From: Streptomyces sp. TS71-3
GTDB taxonomy: Bacteria > Actinomycetota > Actinomycetes > Streptomycetales > Streptomycetaceae
Assembly: GCF_018327685.1 (NCBI RefSeq)
Contig: NZ_BNEL01000001.1
Location: forward strand, 4,464,001-4,528,000
Reading direction: 5' to 3'
DNA: 64,000 bases
Shown here: positions 26,296 to 34,668 of the stretch, one piece after another
Numbering within the stretch: the first letter of the stretch is position 1
Layout: each line of letters begins with the position of its first letter
Made by a program: the position numbers and the translations under genes
Notes under the pieces: model-generated
What the model was told of the DNA's origin: nothing
Seen by the model: only the letters and a program-made list of their open reading frames with translations
Database searches by the model: none

Positions 26296-27387
26296 ATGAA
26301 CGCTGTGCACCCCGCTGGAGGCGACATCGCGGCGGGTCGTTCCTGGCCCGAGGTGCTGAACGCCCTGCTCACCGGCCGTGACCAGACGGCGGAGGCCACC
26401 GCGTGGGCGATGGACCGGATCCTGCGCGGCGAGGCCGGCGACGCCCAGATCGCGGCGTTCGCGGTCGCACTCCGCGCGAAGGGCGAGACCGTCGAGGAGA
26501 TCTCCGGTCTGGTGCGGACCATGTACGAGCACGCCCGGGTGATAGAGGTCCCGGGGACCACGGTCGACATCGTCGGCACGGGCGGTGACGGCGCGCGCAC
26601 GGTGAACATCTCCACGATGTCCGCGATCGTGGTCGCCGGCACCGGCGCGAAGGTGGTCAAGCACGGCAACCGCGCGGCCTCCTCGGCGAGCGGGTCCTCG
26701 GACGTGCTGGAGAAGCTCGGCGTCAACCTCGACCTGGCGCCCGAGCGGGTCGCGGAGGTCGCCGAGGAGGCGGGCATCACCTTCTGCTTCGCCATAAGGT
26801 TCCACCCCGCGCTGCGGCACGTCGCCCGCGCCAGGGCGGAGATGGGCATCCGCACCCCCTTCAACATCCTCGGGCCGCTCACCAACCCCGCGAGGGTGCG
26901 GGCGCAGGCGGTGGGCGTGGCCGACGCGAAGTGGGCGCCGATCGTCGCCGGCGTGCTGGCCGACCGGGGCTCGTCCGCCCTGGTCTTCCGCGGCGAGGAC
27001 GGTCTTGACGAGCTGACCACCACCGCGCCGTCCCGGGTCTGGGCCGTGCACGACGGGACCGTCCGGGAGCGGATCTTCGACCCGCGGTCCGTGGGCATCG
27101 AGATGGTGCCGGTGGAGGCGCTGCGGGGCGGGGACGCCTCGTACAACGCGGATGTGGCCCGCCGCGTGCTGGCGGGGGAGCGGGGCCCCGTGCGGGACGC
27201 CGTCCTGCTGAACTCCGCCGCCGCGCTGGTGGCCGTTCAGGCACTGGGCGAGGACGCGCCGTGGGACGCCGAGGCGAGCGGCCTTGAGGAGCGGCTCGCC
27301 GCGGGCATCACGCGGGCCGCGGAGTCCATCGACTCGGGGGCGGCCCGGGGCGTGCTGGAGGCGTGGGTCAGAGCCACCCACGCCTGA
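26296..27387 (+). CDS. trpD: Anthranilate phosphoribosyltransferase
   Basis: 363 residues. It joins phosphoribosyl pyrophosphate to anthranilate, the second step of tryptophan synthesis. Motifs: [18 protein letters not shown] (pyrophosphate-binding GTGGD), [18 protein letters not shown], and [13 protein letters not shown] [13 protein letters not shown] with [10 protein letters not shown]. The ATG at 26296 follows AGGAG at 6 nt; upstream frame extension is non-coding. It is not in a trp operon: the first-step enzyme lies at 54578-56635 in this window, so trp genes are scattered. No leader peptide with Trp codons was seen here. Confidence 0.95.
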   Translation: MNAVHPAGGDIAAGRSWPEVLNALLTGRDQTAEATAWAMDRILRGEAGDAQIAAFAVALRAKGETVEEISGLVRTMYEHARVIEVPGTTVDIVGTGGDGARTVNISTMSAIVVAGTGAKVVKHGNRAASSASGSSDVLEKLGVNLDLAPERVAEVAEEAGITFCFAIRFHPALRHVARARAEMGIRTPFNILGPLTNPARVRAQAVGVADAKWAPIVAGVLADRGSSALVFRGEDGLDELTTTAPSRVWAVHDGTVRERIFDPRSVGIEMVPVEALRGGDASYNADVARRVLAGERGPVRDAVLLNSAAALVAVQALGEDAPWDAEASGLEERLAAGITRAAESIDSGAARGVLEAWVRATHA

Positions 27388-27510
27388 CGGACGAGTGCTC
27401 CGAAAGGGCGGGCGCCCGGATCGTGTTCGGCCGGCGCGCCCGCCCTTCTTCCATGGCCGCCCGCGGTACGAGGTGGACCGCCCCGTGGACGGCTGACATA
27501 ATCAACCTCA

Positions 27511-27629
27511 GGTCATGAGTGACAGCGAAAAGGCCCCGGCCCGCTGTCCGGCAACCCTCCGTCCGTGGCGGGGTGCCCCGGGTGAAGACCAGGCCGTGGA
27601 CAGCAGGGTCCACGGCAAGCGCGGACCCC
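27511..27629 (+). promoter_or_regulatory. SAM-IV riboswitch
   Basis: The sequence follows the SAM-IV consensus I know from actinomycetes: GGTCATGAGTG at the 5' side, GGCCCCGGC, GTCCGGCAACCCTCC, GGGGTGCCCCGGGTGA, GACCAGG closing P1, then a stem and CACGGCAAGCGCGG. GGTC (27511) pairs with GACC (27587-27590) as P1. It binds S-adenosylmethionine and controls the downstream desulfurase-like gene. Right after it lie two mutually exclusive hairpins, GGACCCC/GGGGTCC (27623-27640) and CCTTGAGG/CCTCAAGG (27628-27652), the probable expression platform. Confidence 0.88.
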
Positions 27630-27661
27630 TTGAGGGGTCCTGGTCCTCAAGGAGCTGCCGC

Positions 27662-27682
27662 GTGAGCCGGCGAATGCGCTAG
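27662..27682 (+). CDS. Possible 6-codon leader ORF after the riboswitch
   Basis: GTG AGC CGG CGA ATG CGC TAG (VSRRMR). The GTG has AAGGAG at 27649-27654, 7 nt upstream, and part of that Shine-Dalgarno lies in the 3' arm of the CCTTGAGG/CCTCAAGG hairpin. It could be a translated leader whose access depends on the riboswitch. Support is only this ribosome-binding site and position. Confidence 0.35.
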   Translation: MSRRMR

Positions 27683-27773
27683 GGCGACAGGCCCCGCCTC
27701 CGTTTCCGACAGCACACCGCGCCGCGCGCCATCGCGCCGCCGCGCGCCCCCCAGCCTCTTCCAGGAGTCCGCC

Positions 27774-29159
27774 ATGCCCTCCGTCACGCCTGCGCCCGTG
27801 CACGAGCCGCTGCCCGTCCTGGGCCGCGATGTCCGCGTCCCCCTGATCACCGGCGGCGAGACCACCTACGCCGCGCTCGACTACGCCGCCAGCGCCCCCG
27901 CGTTGCAGCGCGTCTGGGACGACGTCGCCGCGTACGCGCCCTACTACGGCAGCGTGCACCGCGGCGCCGGGTACCTCTCGCAGCTCTCCACGGACCTCTT
28001 CGAGAACGCCAGGAGGACCGTCGCCGGCTTCCTCGGCTGCCGGGGCGACGACCAGGTGATCTTCACCCGCTCGACCACCGATTCGCTGAACCTGCTGGCC
28101 CGCGCCGTGCCCGACGACTGCCAGGCCTTCGTCTTCGAGACCGAGCACCACGCCTCGCTGCTGCCCTGGCGCCGGGTGACGTACCTGGCGGCGCCCCGGA
28201 CGCCCGAGCAGGCGGTGCGGACGCTTGAACAGGCGCTCGCCGGGCGGCCCCAGGGCCCCGCGCTGGTCTGCGTCACCGGCGCCTCGAACGTCACCGGCGA
28301 GCTGTGGCCGGTGTCCGAGCTGGCCGCCGCCGCGCACGCCCACGGTGCCCGCATCGTTTTGGACGCCGCCCAACTCGCGCCGCACCACCCGGTCGACGTC
28401 GCCGCGCTCGACGTCGACTGGGTGGCCTTCTCCGGGCACAAGCTGTACGCGCCCTTCGGCTCCGGCGTGCTCGCGGGGCGCTCGGACTGGCTGGAGGCCG
28501 CGGAGCCGTACCTCGCCGGCGGCGGCGCCTCGCGCCGGGTGGCGCGGCGCGCGGACGGCGGCGTGGACGTCGAGTGGCACGGGGGGCCCGCCCGGCACGA
28601 GGCCGGCTCCCCGAACGTGATCGGGGCGCACGCCATCGCCTCGGCCTGCACGGCGCTGACCGAGGCGGGCTTCCCGGCACTGGTCGCCCGGGAACGGCGG
28701 CTGACCGCGAAGGTGCAGGAGGGGCTGGCGCGGGTGCCGGGGGTCAGGGTGCTCTCGCTGTTCGGGCCGGACGCCCCGCGGGTCGGGGTGCTCTCGTTCG
28801 TCGTGGACGGCTGGGACAGCTCGCACTTCGCCGCGGCGCTCTCCGCCGAGTACGGGATCGGGGTGCGCGACGGGCTGTTCTGCGCGCACCCGCTGCTCAG
28901 GGCGGTGTTGGGCGGTGCGTCGGATGAGGCCGGGGAGTGCGGGGCGGCTGCCGCCGGCCCCGGCGGGCGGTCGCTCAACGCGGTGCGGGTGAGTTTCGGG
29001 GCGGGGACGCCGGATGAGCACGTGGAACGGTTCGTGGGGGCGGTGGGGGACCTGGTGCGCGGTGGCCCCCGCTCACCCCTGTCCCGGGGATCTGCCGCCC
29101 CGGCCCCCCACCTCCGGCCGCTCCGCGTCCCGGTTCCCGGGGGCACTTCGGGCCGGTGA
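27774..29159 (+). CDS. Class V aminotransferase, cysteine-desulfurase-like, under SAM-IV control
   Basis: 461-residue PLP enzyme of the SufS/NifS fold. Visible are YAALDYAASAPAL at the start, FTRSTTDSLNLLAR, FETEHHASLLPW (His stacking on PLP), LDAAQLAPHHPVDV, the PLP lysine in FSGHKLYAPFG (residue about 222), and a Cys in GIGVRDGLFCAHPLL at the place of the SufS active-site Cys. The last 45 residues are low-complexity Pro/Arg. The ATG follows CAGGAG at 7 nt. SAM-IV control implies a job in methionine or cysteine sulfur flow; the substrate (cysteine or another thiol) is not certain. Confidence 0.87.
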   Translation: MPSVTPAPVHEPLPVLGRDVRVPLITGGETTYAALDYAASAPALQRVWDDVAAYAPYYGSVHRGAGYLSQLSTDLFENARRTVAGFLGCRGDDQVIFTRSTTDSLNLLARAVPDDCQAFVFETEHHASLLPWRRVTYLAAPRTPEQAVRTLEQALAGRPQGPALVCVTGASNVTGELWPVSELAAAAHAHGARIVLDAAQLAPHHPVDVAALDVDWVAFSGHKLYAPFGSGVLAGRSDWLEAAEPYLAGGGASRRVARRADGGVDVEWHGGPARHEAGSPNVIGAHAIASACTALTEAGFPALVARERRLTAKVQEGLARVPGVRVLSLFGPDAPRVGVLSFVVDGWDSSHFAAALSAEYGIGVRDGLFCAHPLLRAVLGGASDEAGECGAAAAGPGGRSLNAVRVSFGAGTPDEHVERFVGAVGDLVRGGPRSPLSRGSAAPAPHLRPLRVPVPGGTSGR

Positions 29160-29186
29160 GCCTCTGACCGGCCTCGCCGCGCTTGT

Positions 29187-29368
29187 CTGCGCAGTTCCCC
29201 GCGCCCCTTTAGTGGCGCTTCGCGCCTTCGGTGGGGGGGGAGGCCCTGAGGGTGGGTCGCGGTCTGGTTGTTGCGTTGTGGCTGGTCGCGCAGTTCCCCG
29301 CGCCCCTTCTGGTGGCGCTTCGCGCCTTGCCGGGGTGTGCCCCGATAGGGGCGCGGGGAACTGCGCGA
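29187..29368. repeat. Three extragenic palindromic half-sites
   Basis: Inverse copies at 29187 and 29286 and a direct copy at 29348. The pair 29286-29307 and 29347-29368 is a perfect 22-bp inverted repeat with a 39-nt loop and could end transcription of both convergent genes. GGCGCTTCGCGCC also occurs twice. The 346-nt gap has no gene. Confidence 0.8.
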
Positions 29369-29505
29369 ACAACCCCCACCGGACAGGTGGTCGCCGTGGA
29401 GACCGCAAGGGGCTGGGCGGTGGGGCGCGAGCAACCTCCACCGCCGGAGAGCGGAGCGTAAGGGGCTCAGCGGCACAATCGGCTCAAGCCCGCCGCAGGC
29501 GCCCG

Positions 29506-29787
29506 CTACGAGTCGAGGCCGATCGCGAACGCCGCGTCCAGGTCGTGCTGCGAGTACGTCCGGAAGGCGACGTGCGTGTCCGTGGCCTCCACGCCGGGGA
29601 TCTTGCTGATCCGGCCGGGGATCACATCCGCGAGATCGTCATGGTGGGCCACCCGCACCATGGCGATCAGATCGTGGTCGCCGGTCACGGAGAAGACCTC
29701 GCTGACGCTGTCCAGCGCGGCGATGGACTCGGCGATCTCCGGGATCCGGTCCACGCTGGTCTTGATGAGCACGATCGCGGTGATCAC
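29506..29787 (-). CDS. Stand-alone Lrp/AsnC ligand-binding (RAM) domain protein
   Basis: 93 residues matching only the effector-binding half of Lrp/AsnC regulators: ITAIVLIKTSVDRIPEIAESI, VSEVFSVTGDHDLIAMVRV and TYSQHDLDAAFAIGLDS. There is no HTH. Such proteins form ring oligomers that bind amino acids and may modulate full-length Lrp regulators or enzymes. The GTG has GAGGGAG 10 nt upstream. A 7-nt tandem repeat lies about 45 nt before the start. It sits among trp and sulfur genes, but a direct link is not shown. Confidence 0.9.
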   Translation of the reverse strand: MITAIVLIKTSVDRIPEIAESIAALDSVSEVFSVTGDHDLIAMVRVAHHDDLADVIPGRISKIPGVEATDTHVAFRTYSQHDLDAAFAIGLDS

Positions 29788-29833
29788 GGCTTGCTGTCTC
29801 CCTCGGTGCCCTCGGCTGGGCCTTCACTGTAGC

Positions 29834-29879
29834 CGTCCGCCGTCCGCCGTCCGCCGTCCGCCGTCCGCCGTCCGCCGTC
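29834..29879. repeat. Heptanucleotide tandem repeat before the RAM-domain gene
   Basis: Six perfect copies of CGTCCGC plus a partial copy, in the probable promoter region of the minus-strand RAM gene. Copy number likely varies between strains, and each added unit would shift promoter spacing by 7 nt. Confidence 0.85.
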
Positions 29880-30114
29880 ACGGGCCCGGAGCCACCGGGG
29901 CCGTCCGCACAGCGGGAGACATCGGGGCAGACCGGTCCGCGCCCGAGCGCGGGCCGCCCGTCAGGCCGTAGGGTTACGACCCGAACGCACCACGCAACGA
30001 TCAGGTCTCGCCCCGCTGAGGGCGCCCGGTGGTGCGAGTACGCGGGCGCACCGCGGGGGACCGAGTAAAAAGGCGCACCCTGGAAACACGAGGACGAGGA
30101 AGGCAGACATCCCG

Positions 30115-30354
30115 ATGACGATTCCCCTGCCGACGGCCCAGACGCGTTGGCGCTGCACCCTCTGCGGCAATCTCACCCGCTTCGACGTGACCCGTTCCTC
30201 CAAGGTCGTCGAGTTCGTGCATCTGGACCTGTCCGGCGAGCCCAGGGTGGAGGAGCGCGACGTGGTGAATGAGACCATCGAGTCCGTTCGCTGCCGCTGG
30301 TGCAGCGCGGTGGATCAGGTGGAACTGGTGGAGAGGCCCGGCACCGGCTCCTGA
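30115..30354 (+). CDS. Small zinc-ribbon-like protein
   Basis: 79 residues with two CxxC knuckles, CTLCGN (residue about 14) and CRWCSA (about 60), separated by a beta-rich stretch, which suggests a single bound zinc. There is no signal peptide. It is conserved in this place in Streptomyces, just ahead of the NYN-domain gene (28-nt gap), so the two may be co-transcribed. A nucleic-acid or protein-binding role would be normal for the fold; nothing more can be said. Confidence 0.8.
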   Translation: MTIPLPTAQTRWRCTLCGNLTRFDVTRSSKVVEFVHLDLSGEPRVEERDVVNETIESVRCRWCSAVDQVELVERPGTGS

Positions 30355-30382
30355 GAGAGCCGCGACACGACGACCGGATGGG

Positions 30383-31735
30383 ATGACGATGGTGGAGAGC
30401 GAAGGCGGGGGGCCGGGAGGCACCGCTGAGGTGCTCGACCGCCCGCTGCCCGAGGGAGTGCGCCGCCGTGTCGTCCAGATCGTCTCGGACGGTTTCGGCG
30501 GCCTCACCGTCGCCGAGCTGCCCGCCCAGCTCCGCCAGTACGCCCGCTTCACCCCGACCAGGCGCGTCAAGTTCGCCGCCAACGCCATGGCGTCGGCGAT
30601 GGAGAACGAGCCGCTGTTCCGGCAGCGTATCGCCGAGCGGCTCCGCGACACCCAGCCCGAGCTGGCCGGCGCCCTCGACTCGGGAACCGCACCGCCCGCC
30701 GCCGACCCGCTCGACGTCGCCGCCGCGGCCTACGTGCTGCGCCCGCCGGGCTGGGTCAAGCTGGTCACCGCCGCGGGGGAGGAGGTGCAGCGGGCGGACG
30801 CCGAGCGCGCCGACGAGCAGAACAGAGCCGAACTCGACCGTCTCCGTGCCGACCTGGCCGCGGCCAAGGAGCACACGAGAACGGAGACGGAGGGACTGCG
30901 CGCCGAGTTGGAGGCCACCAGGAAGGAGGCCGAGTCGCTGCACCGCAAACTCCGCGGCGCCCTCAGCGACGTCAAGCGCGGCGAGGCGGCGGCCCGCAAG
31001 GCGCACGCGGAGACCGAGGCCGTCCGCGCCGAGGGTCAGGCGCTGCTGTCCGCGGCCGAGAGCGAGACGCGCCGGCTGCGGTCCAGGCTCGGTGAGGCCG
31101 AAGCGGCCCTGGAGGCCACCCGCAAGGCCGCCCGCGAGGGCCGCAGCGTCGAGGACATGCGGGTACGGCTGCTGCTCGACACCCTGCTCGACTCCGCCCA
31201 GGGCCTGCGCCGCGAACTCGCCCTGCCGCCCGTGTCGGTGCGCCCTGCCGAGACCGTGGAGGCGGTGGAGCCGGGCCGGATGACCCCGAAGGACATCGCC
31301 GCACGCGCCCTGTCCGAGCACGACCCCGCCATTCTCGACCAGTTGCTCGCGCTGCCGCAGTCCCACCTCGTCGTCGACGGCTACAACGTCACCAAGACCG
31401 GCTATCCCCAGATGCCGCTGGAGAAACAGCGGTTGCGGCTGCTGGGCGCCCTGTCCCTGCTGGCCGCGCAGACCGGCGCCGAGGTCACCTGCGTCTTCGA
31501 CGGCGCCGAACTGGCGGCGCCGGTGCTCCTCGCCCCGCCGCGCGGGGTGCGCGTGCTGTTCTCCAAACCACGGGTCACCGCGGACGAGTTGATCCGCCAA
31601 CTGGTGCGCGCGGAACCGCCGGGACGGCCCGTGATCGTCGTCTCGACCGACCGCGAGGTGGCTGACGGGGTCGCCAAGGCGGGCGCCCGCCCCGTCGCCT
31701 CGGTGGTGCTGCTCAAACGACTCTCCCGCGGCTGA
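30383..31735 (+). CDS. NYN-domain (YacP-like) putative ribonuclease with central coiled coil
   Basis: 450 residues in three parts: residues 1-125 helical and Pro-rich; about 125-260 a long charged coiled coil (AELDRLRADLAAAKEHTRTE, ESETRRLRSRLGEAEAALEA); and about 325-450 a NYN/PIN-like domain, HLVVDGYNVTKTGYP, VTCVFDGAEL and VIVVSTDREVADG, with the acidic residues that bind metal in this nuclease fold. The YacP type acts on RNA in other bacteria; here it is inferred. Two ATGs are 6 nt apart and the first is chosen. The preceding zinc-ribbon gene is probably co-transcribed. Confidence 0.88.
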   Translation: MTMVESEGGGPGGTAEVLDRPLPEGVRRRVVQIVSDGFGGLTVAELPAQLRQYARFTPTRRVKFAANAMASAMENEPLFRQRIAERLRDTQPELAGALDSGTAPPAADPLDVAAAAYVLRPPGWVKLVTAAGEEVQRADAERADEQNRAELDRLRADLAAAKEHTRTETEGLRAELEATRKEAESLHRKLRGALSDVKRGEAAARKAHAETEAVRAEGQALLSAAESETRRLRSRLGEAEAALEATRKAAREGRSVEDMRVRLLLDTLLDSAQGLRRELALPPVSVRPAETVEAVEPGRMTPKDIAARALSEHDPAILDQLLALPQSHLVVDGYNVTKTGYPQMPLEKQRLRLLGALSLLAAQTGAEVTCVFDGAELAAPVLLAPPRGVRVLFSKPRVTADELIRQLVRAEPPGRPVIVVSTDREVADGVAKAGARPVASVVLLKRLSRG

Positions 31736-32130
31736 CGGAACCCGCGAAGCACGGTGTGATCTTCACCGCAGACACCGGCTGTGACGCCCGTGGCGCAGCT
31801 TTCGCCCCCTGCGATGCCCTCGCCGCCCCTCCGCGATCCCTCTCGCGTCCCCTCGGCGGCCCTTCTGCAAGGCCCTTCAACGCCCTTGGACGCAGTCCGC
31901 CGCCGCATTGACGGCGCCTTGACGCCGTTTCGAGGTCGCTCAAGGCCGCTCCGCGGGGTTACATCGGCAGGTGGCTTCGAGACGTTGATCCGTTAAGCGT
32001 CATCGGCAACGTCTGCCTTTGATGCCCGAATATATGGCTTCCTGGCGCGACGGAAAGTCAACCGCATATCACTATTGGTGAGTTGAGAGTAAAGAAACCT
32101 CTCGGAGCGGCAGTTTTTTCCTGTCAGGAT
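31736..32130. other. Gap without a supported gene
   Basis: About 395 nt. The first 250 nt are GC-rich with no convincing ORF in either strand; short ORFs there have poor codon use. The part from 32000 is AT-rich for this genome, with GAGAG/CTCTC arms and a run of six T (32114-32119) that might end the NYN transcript weakly. Confidence 0.5.
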
Positions 32131-32160
32131 TTGAACTGATCACAAGAAGGTCACTACTGT
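32131..32160 (+). promoter_or_regulatory. Probable promoter of the first NlpC/P60 gene
   Basis: TTGAAC (32131-32136), 18-nt spacer, TACTGT (32155-32160): a good match to the vegetative promoter pattern, in an AT-rich patch. Expected start near 32167, giving a leader of about 100 nt. Confidence 0.6.
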
Positions 32161-32212
32161 CTCCTCGAACCTCCGCTCGGGTGATCGCTCATCGGGAGCG
32201 ACGGTGGAGGAG
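32161..32212 (+). promoter_or_regulatory. Structured leader of the first NlpC/P60 gene
   Basis: CTCCTC (32161-32166) pairs with GAGGAG (32207-32212), enclosing CGCTC/GAGCG (32186-32200). It lies at the 5' end of the predicted message. It does not fit the ydaO (cyclic di-AMP) riboswitch pattern that precedes some Streptomyces wall hydrolases. Function unknown; it may protect the mRNA or control translation. Confidence 0.35.
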
Positions 32213-32266
32213 CACCCGCCCACCAGCGTTTCGGTAGGCGGCTGGAGGAAGAAGGAGCTCGCCTCC

Positions 32267-33286
32267 GTGGCGTCCCACCGTCGATCCAAACAGCCGAGCC
32301 GCGCACGCGTGACCGTGCTCACCGCAACCGCCGCAGCTGCGGTCGCCCTGACCTCACAGGCCGCACAGGCCGACCCGAAGCCGAGCAAGGACGAGGTCAA
32401 GTCCAAGGTCGACAAGCTCTACCACGAGGCGGAGAAGGCCACCGAGGCGTACGACGGGGCCAAGGAGAAGCAGCAGAAGCTCCAGAAAGAGGTCAGCGAC
32501 CTCCAGGACAAGGTCGCCCGCGGCCAGGACGACCTCAACCAGCTGCAGGACCAGCTCGGTTCGGTCGCCAGCGCCCAGTACCGCTCGGGCGGCATCGACC
32601 CCTCCGTCCAGCTCTTCCTCTCGTCCGACCCGGACAGCTACCTGGACAAGGCCACCACGCTGGACCAGCTCAGCGGCCAGCAGGTCGAGGCGCTGAAGAA
32701 GATCCAGGAGAAGCAGCGCTCCCTGGCACAGCAGCGCAAGGAAGCCACCGCCAAGCTCAAGGATCTCGCGGACACCCGCACCGAGCTCGGCAAGAAGAAG
32801 AAGGAAGTCCAGGGGAAGCTCGCCCAGGCGCAGAAGCTCCTCAACTCCCTGACGGCCGCCGAGCGTCAGGCCATGGCGGCACAGGACAGCCGCGCCAGCC
32901 GCGACAGCGAGCGGCTCGGCGGCGGCACCTCCGCCTCGGGCCGGGCCGCAGCGGCCTTCGCCGCCGCCCAGCGCGCCATGGGCTCGCCCTACGTCTACGG
33001 CGCGACGGGCCCCAGCTCGTTCGACTGCTCCGGGCTGACCTCCTGGGCCTACGCCCAGGCCGGCGTCTCGATACCCCGCACCTCCCAGGCCCAGGCCAAC
33101 GCCGGTACGCGGATCTACTCCAAGAGCGACCTGCGCGTGGGTGACCTGGTGCTCTTCTACGGCGACCTGAGCCACATCGGCCTCTACGCGGGCGGCGGCC
33201 AGATCCTGCACGCCCCGCACACCGGTGCCGTGGTGCGCTACGAGTCCATGGCCAACATGCCCTTCCAGTTCGGCGTCCGCGTCTGA
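32267..33286 (+). CDS. Secreted NlpC/P60-family peptidoglycan endopeptidase
   Basis: 339 residues. Signal peptide (VTVLTATAAAAVALTSQAAQA), a long coiled coil (residues about 35-225, Lys/Gln/Glu-rich), then an NlpC/P60 domain: FDCSGLTSWAYAQAGV with the catalytic Cys, LSHIGLYAG with the His, and the third polar residue in ILHAPHTG. It would cut stem peptides of peptidoglycan outside the cell. The GTG at 32267 is chosen: AAGGAG lies 9 nt upstream and the signal peptide starts properly. It is paired with a paralogue downstream (33603). Confidence 0.95.
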   Translation: MASHRRSKQPSRARVTVLTATAAAAVALTSQAAQADPKPSKDEVKSKVDKLYHEAEKATEAYDGAKEKQQKLQKEVSDLQDKVARGQDDLNQLQDQLGSVASAQYRSGGIDPSVQLFLSSDPDSYLDKATTLDQLSGQQVEALKKIQEKQRSLAQQRKEATAKLKDLADTRTELGKKKKEVQGKLAQAQKLLNSLTAAERQAMAAQDSRASRDSERLGGGTSASGRAAAAFAAAQRAMGSPYVYGATGPSSFDCSGLTSWAYAQAGVSIPRTSQAQANAGTRIYSKSDLRVGDLVLFYGDLSHIGLYAGGGQILHAPHTGAVVRYESMANMPFQFGVRV

Positions 33287-33315
33287 TCGGCGTCCGAGTC
33301 CGAACGTCCCGTGCC

Positions 33316-33378
33316 CCGGGCGCCGTTCGGCGCCCGGCGTTCTCCCGGGACGGTAGCCGGTCCCTTCGTGGGGACCGG
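33316..33378 (+). terminator. Tandem hairpins after the first NlpC/P60 gene
   Basis: CCGGGCGCC/GGCGCCCGG with a 4-nt loop (33316-33337) and CCGGTCCC/GGGACCGG with a 6-nt loop (33357-33378). The remaining 220 nt of the gap hold only the promoter region of the next gene. Confidence 0.65.
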
Positions 33379-33602
33379 GCATCCGGCATCGACACCGCGT
33401 GTGATGCGTCCGAACGAGCGAATCTCGGATCCGTCGCCGCCTCCGGCATATCCCCGTAATCCACCGCTGACCTGCGCCTGCGGCTGAACCCAACGGCGGC
33501 GCACCGGTGTGGCTTTGTGGCCCCTGCGTAGTCGTCTGGTTACTCTCTGGCGTCGCGTTCCCCCGTCTTGGGGGTTCGACAGCGGAAGGAGAGCGGCTAC
33601 CT

Positions 33603-34631
33603 GTGGGGTCTCATCGCCGTATCGCCGGGCCCGGCCAGGGCCGGGCCACCCTTGGCACCAGAGTCACCGTCCTGTCCGCCGCCACGGCCACCGCGGCCGC
33701 CGCGCTCGCCGCGGTGCCGGCGGGCGCCGCACCGGCGGCGCGCGAGGCCGATGCCAAGGCCGAGGTGGACCGGCTGTACCGGCAGGCAGAGCAGGCCACC
33801 GAGGCGTACAACCGGGCCACCGAGCAGGCGACCCGGCTCGCCGCGCAGGTCTCCTCGGCACAGGGCCGGCTCGCCGACGGGCAGCGCCGCATCGAGACGA
33901 TACGGGGCACGCTCGGGTCGATCGCCGGGGCGCAGTACCGCACCGGCGGCGTCGACCCCACCCTGGGGCTGCTGCTCTCCGCGCAACCGGACAGCTTCCT
34001 GGAGGACGCCGCCGCCCTCGCCCGGATCGGCGCCCGCACCGCGGGCCGGCTGAAGGAGTACCAGTCGCTCCAGCGCAGCGTGGCCCAGGACCGTGCCGAG
34101 GCCGTCGGCAGCCTGCGCGAGCTGGAGCGCACCCGCCGGGCCGCGGCTCGCCACAAGCACACCGTCGAGCGGAAACTCACCACGGCCCGGCGGCTGCTGG
34201 CCACCCTGACCTCGGCCCAGCGCGCGGCGTACGCGCACGCCTCGCGCCCCGGCCAGGTCCCCGCCCCCGGCGCCCAGCCCGCATCGCAGCGCGCGGCCAC
34301 CGCACTCGCCGCGGCACGCTCGGCGCTAGGCCGCCCGTACGTCTGGGGAGCGAACGGCCCGGCCGGCTTCGACTGCTCCGGCCTCACCCAGTGGGCGTAC
34401 GCCCAGGCGGGCATCGGCCTGCCACGCACCTCGCAGTCACAGCGCTACGCCGGCAGCCAGGTACCGCTTTCCCAGATCCGCCCCGGCGACCTGGTGGCCT
34501 ACCGCGAGGACGCCAGCCACATCGCCATGTACGCGGGCCACGGCCAGGTCATCCACGCCCCGTACCCCGGCGCCCCCGTCAGATACGACCCCATCGGAAT
34601 GATGCCGGTGTCATCGGTGACCCGAATCTGA
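33603..34631 (+). CDS. Secreted NlpC/P60-family peptidoglycan endopeptidase, paralogue
   Basis: 342 residues with the same layout as the gene before it: signal peptide (VTVLSAATATAAAALAAVPA), Arg/Ala-rich coiled coil, then NlpC/P60 with FDCSGLTQWAYAQAGI, ASHIAMYAG and VIHAPYPGA. The two share the phrase AQYRxGGxDPxxxLxLS in the coiled coil, so they arose by duplication; this copy has replaced Lys by Arg. The GTG at 33603 has GGAAGGAG 11 nt upstream. Mycobacteria carry a P60 gene (Rv2190c) in the same neighbourhood. Confidence 0.94.
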   Translation: MGSHRRIAGPGQGRATLGTRVTVLSAATATAAAALAAVPAGAAPAAREADAKAEVDRLYRQAEQATEAYNRATEQATRLAAQVSSAQGRLADGQRRIETIRGTLGSIAGAQYRTGGVDPTLGLLLSAQPDSFLEDAAALARIGARTAGRLKEYQSLQRSVAQDRAEAVGSLRELERTRRAAARHKHTVERKLTTARRLLATLTSAQRAAYAHASRPGQVPAPGAQPASQRAATALAAARSALGRPYVWGANGPAGFDCSGLTQWAYAQAGIGLPRTSQSQRYAGSQVPLSQIRPGDLVAYREDASHIAMYAGHGQVIHAPYPGAPVRYDPIGMMPVSSVTRI

Positions 34632-34668
34632 CCTCCCCCGACGGATCGGGGCGCAGCCCCGCCGTATG

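Noticed and set aside
26296..27387. Attenuator before trpD
   Set aside because: No leader ORF with Trp codons was found; the upstream hairpins belong to the end of the qcr operon.
29834..29879. CRISPR-like repeat array
   Set aside because: Units of 7 nt without spacers. The extragenic repeats elsewhere also lack regular unique spacers and cas genes.
31781..31996. Possible small gene in the gap after the NYN gene
   Set aside because: No ribosome-binding site, low-complexity Pro/Arg/Ser product and poor third-position bias.
32100..32266. ydaO (cyclic di-AMP) riboswitch before the P60 gene
   Set aside because: The conserved ydaO motifs were not found in the leader; only generic stems are seen.
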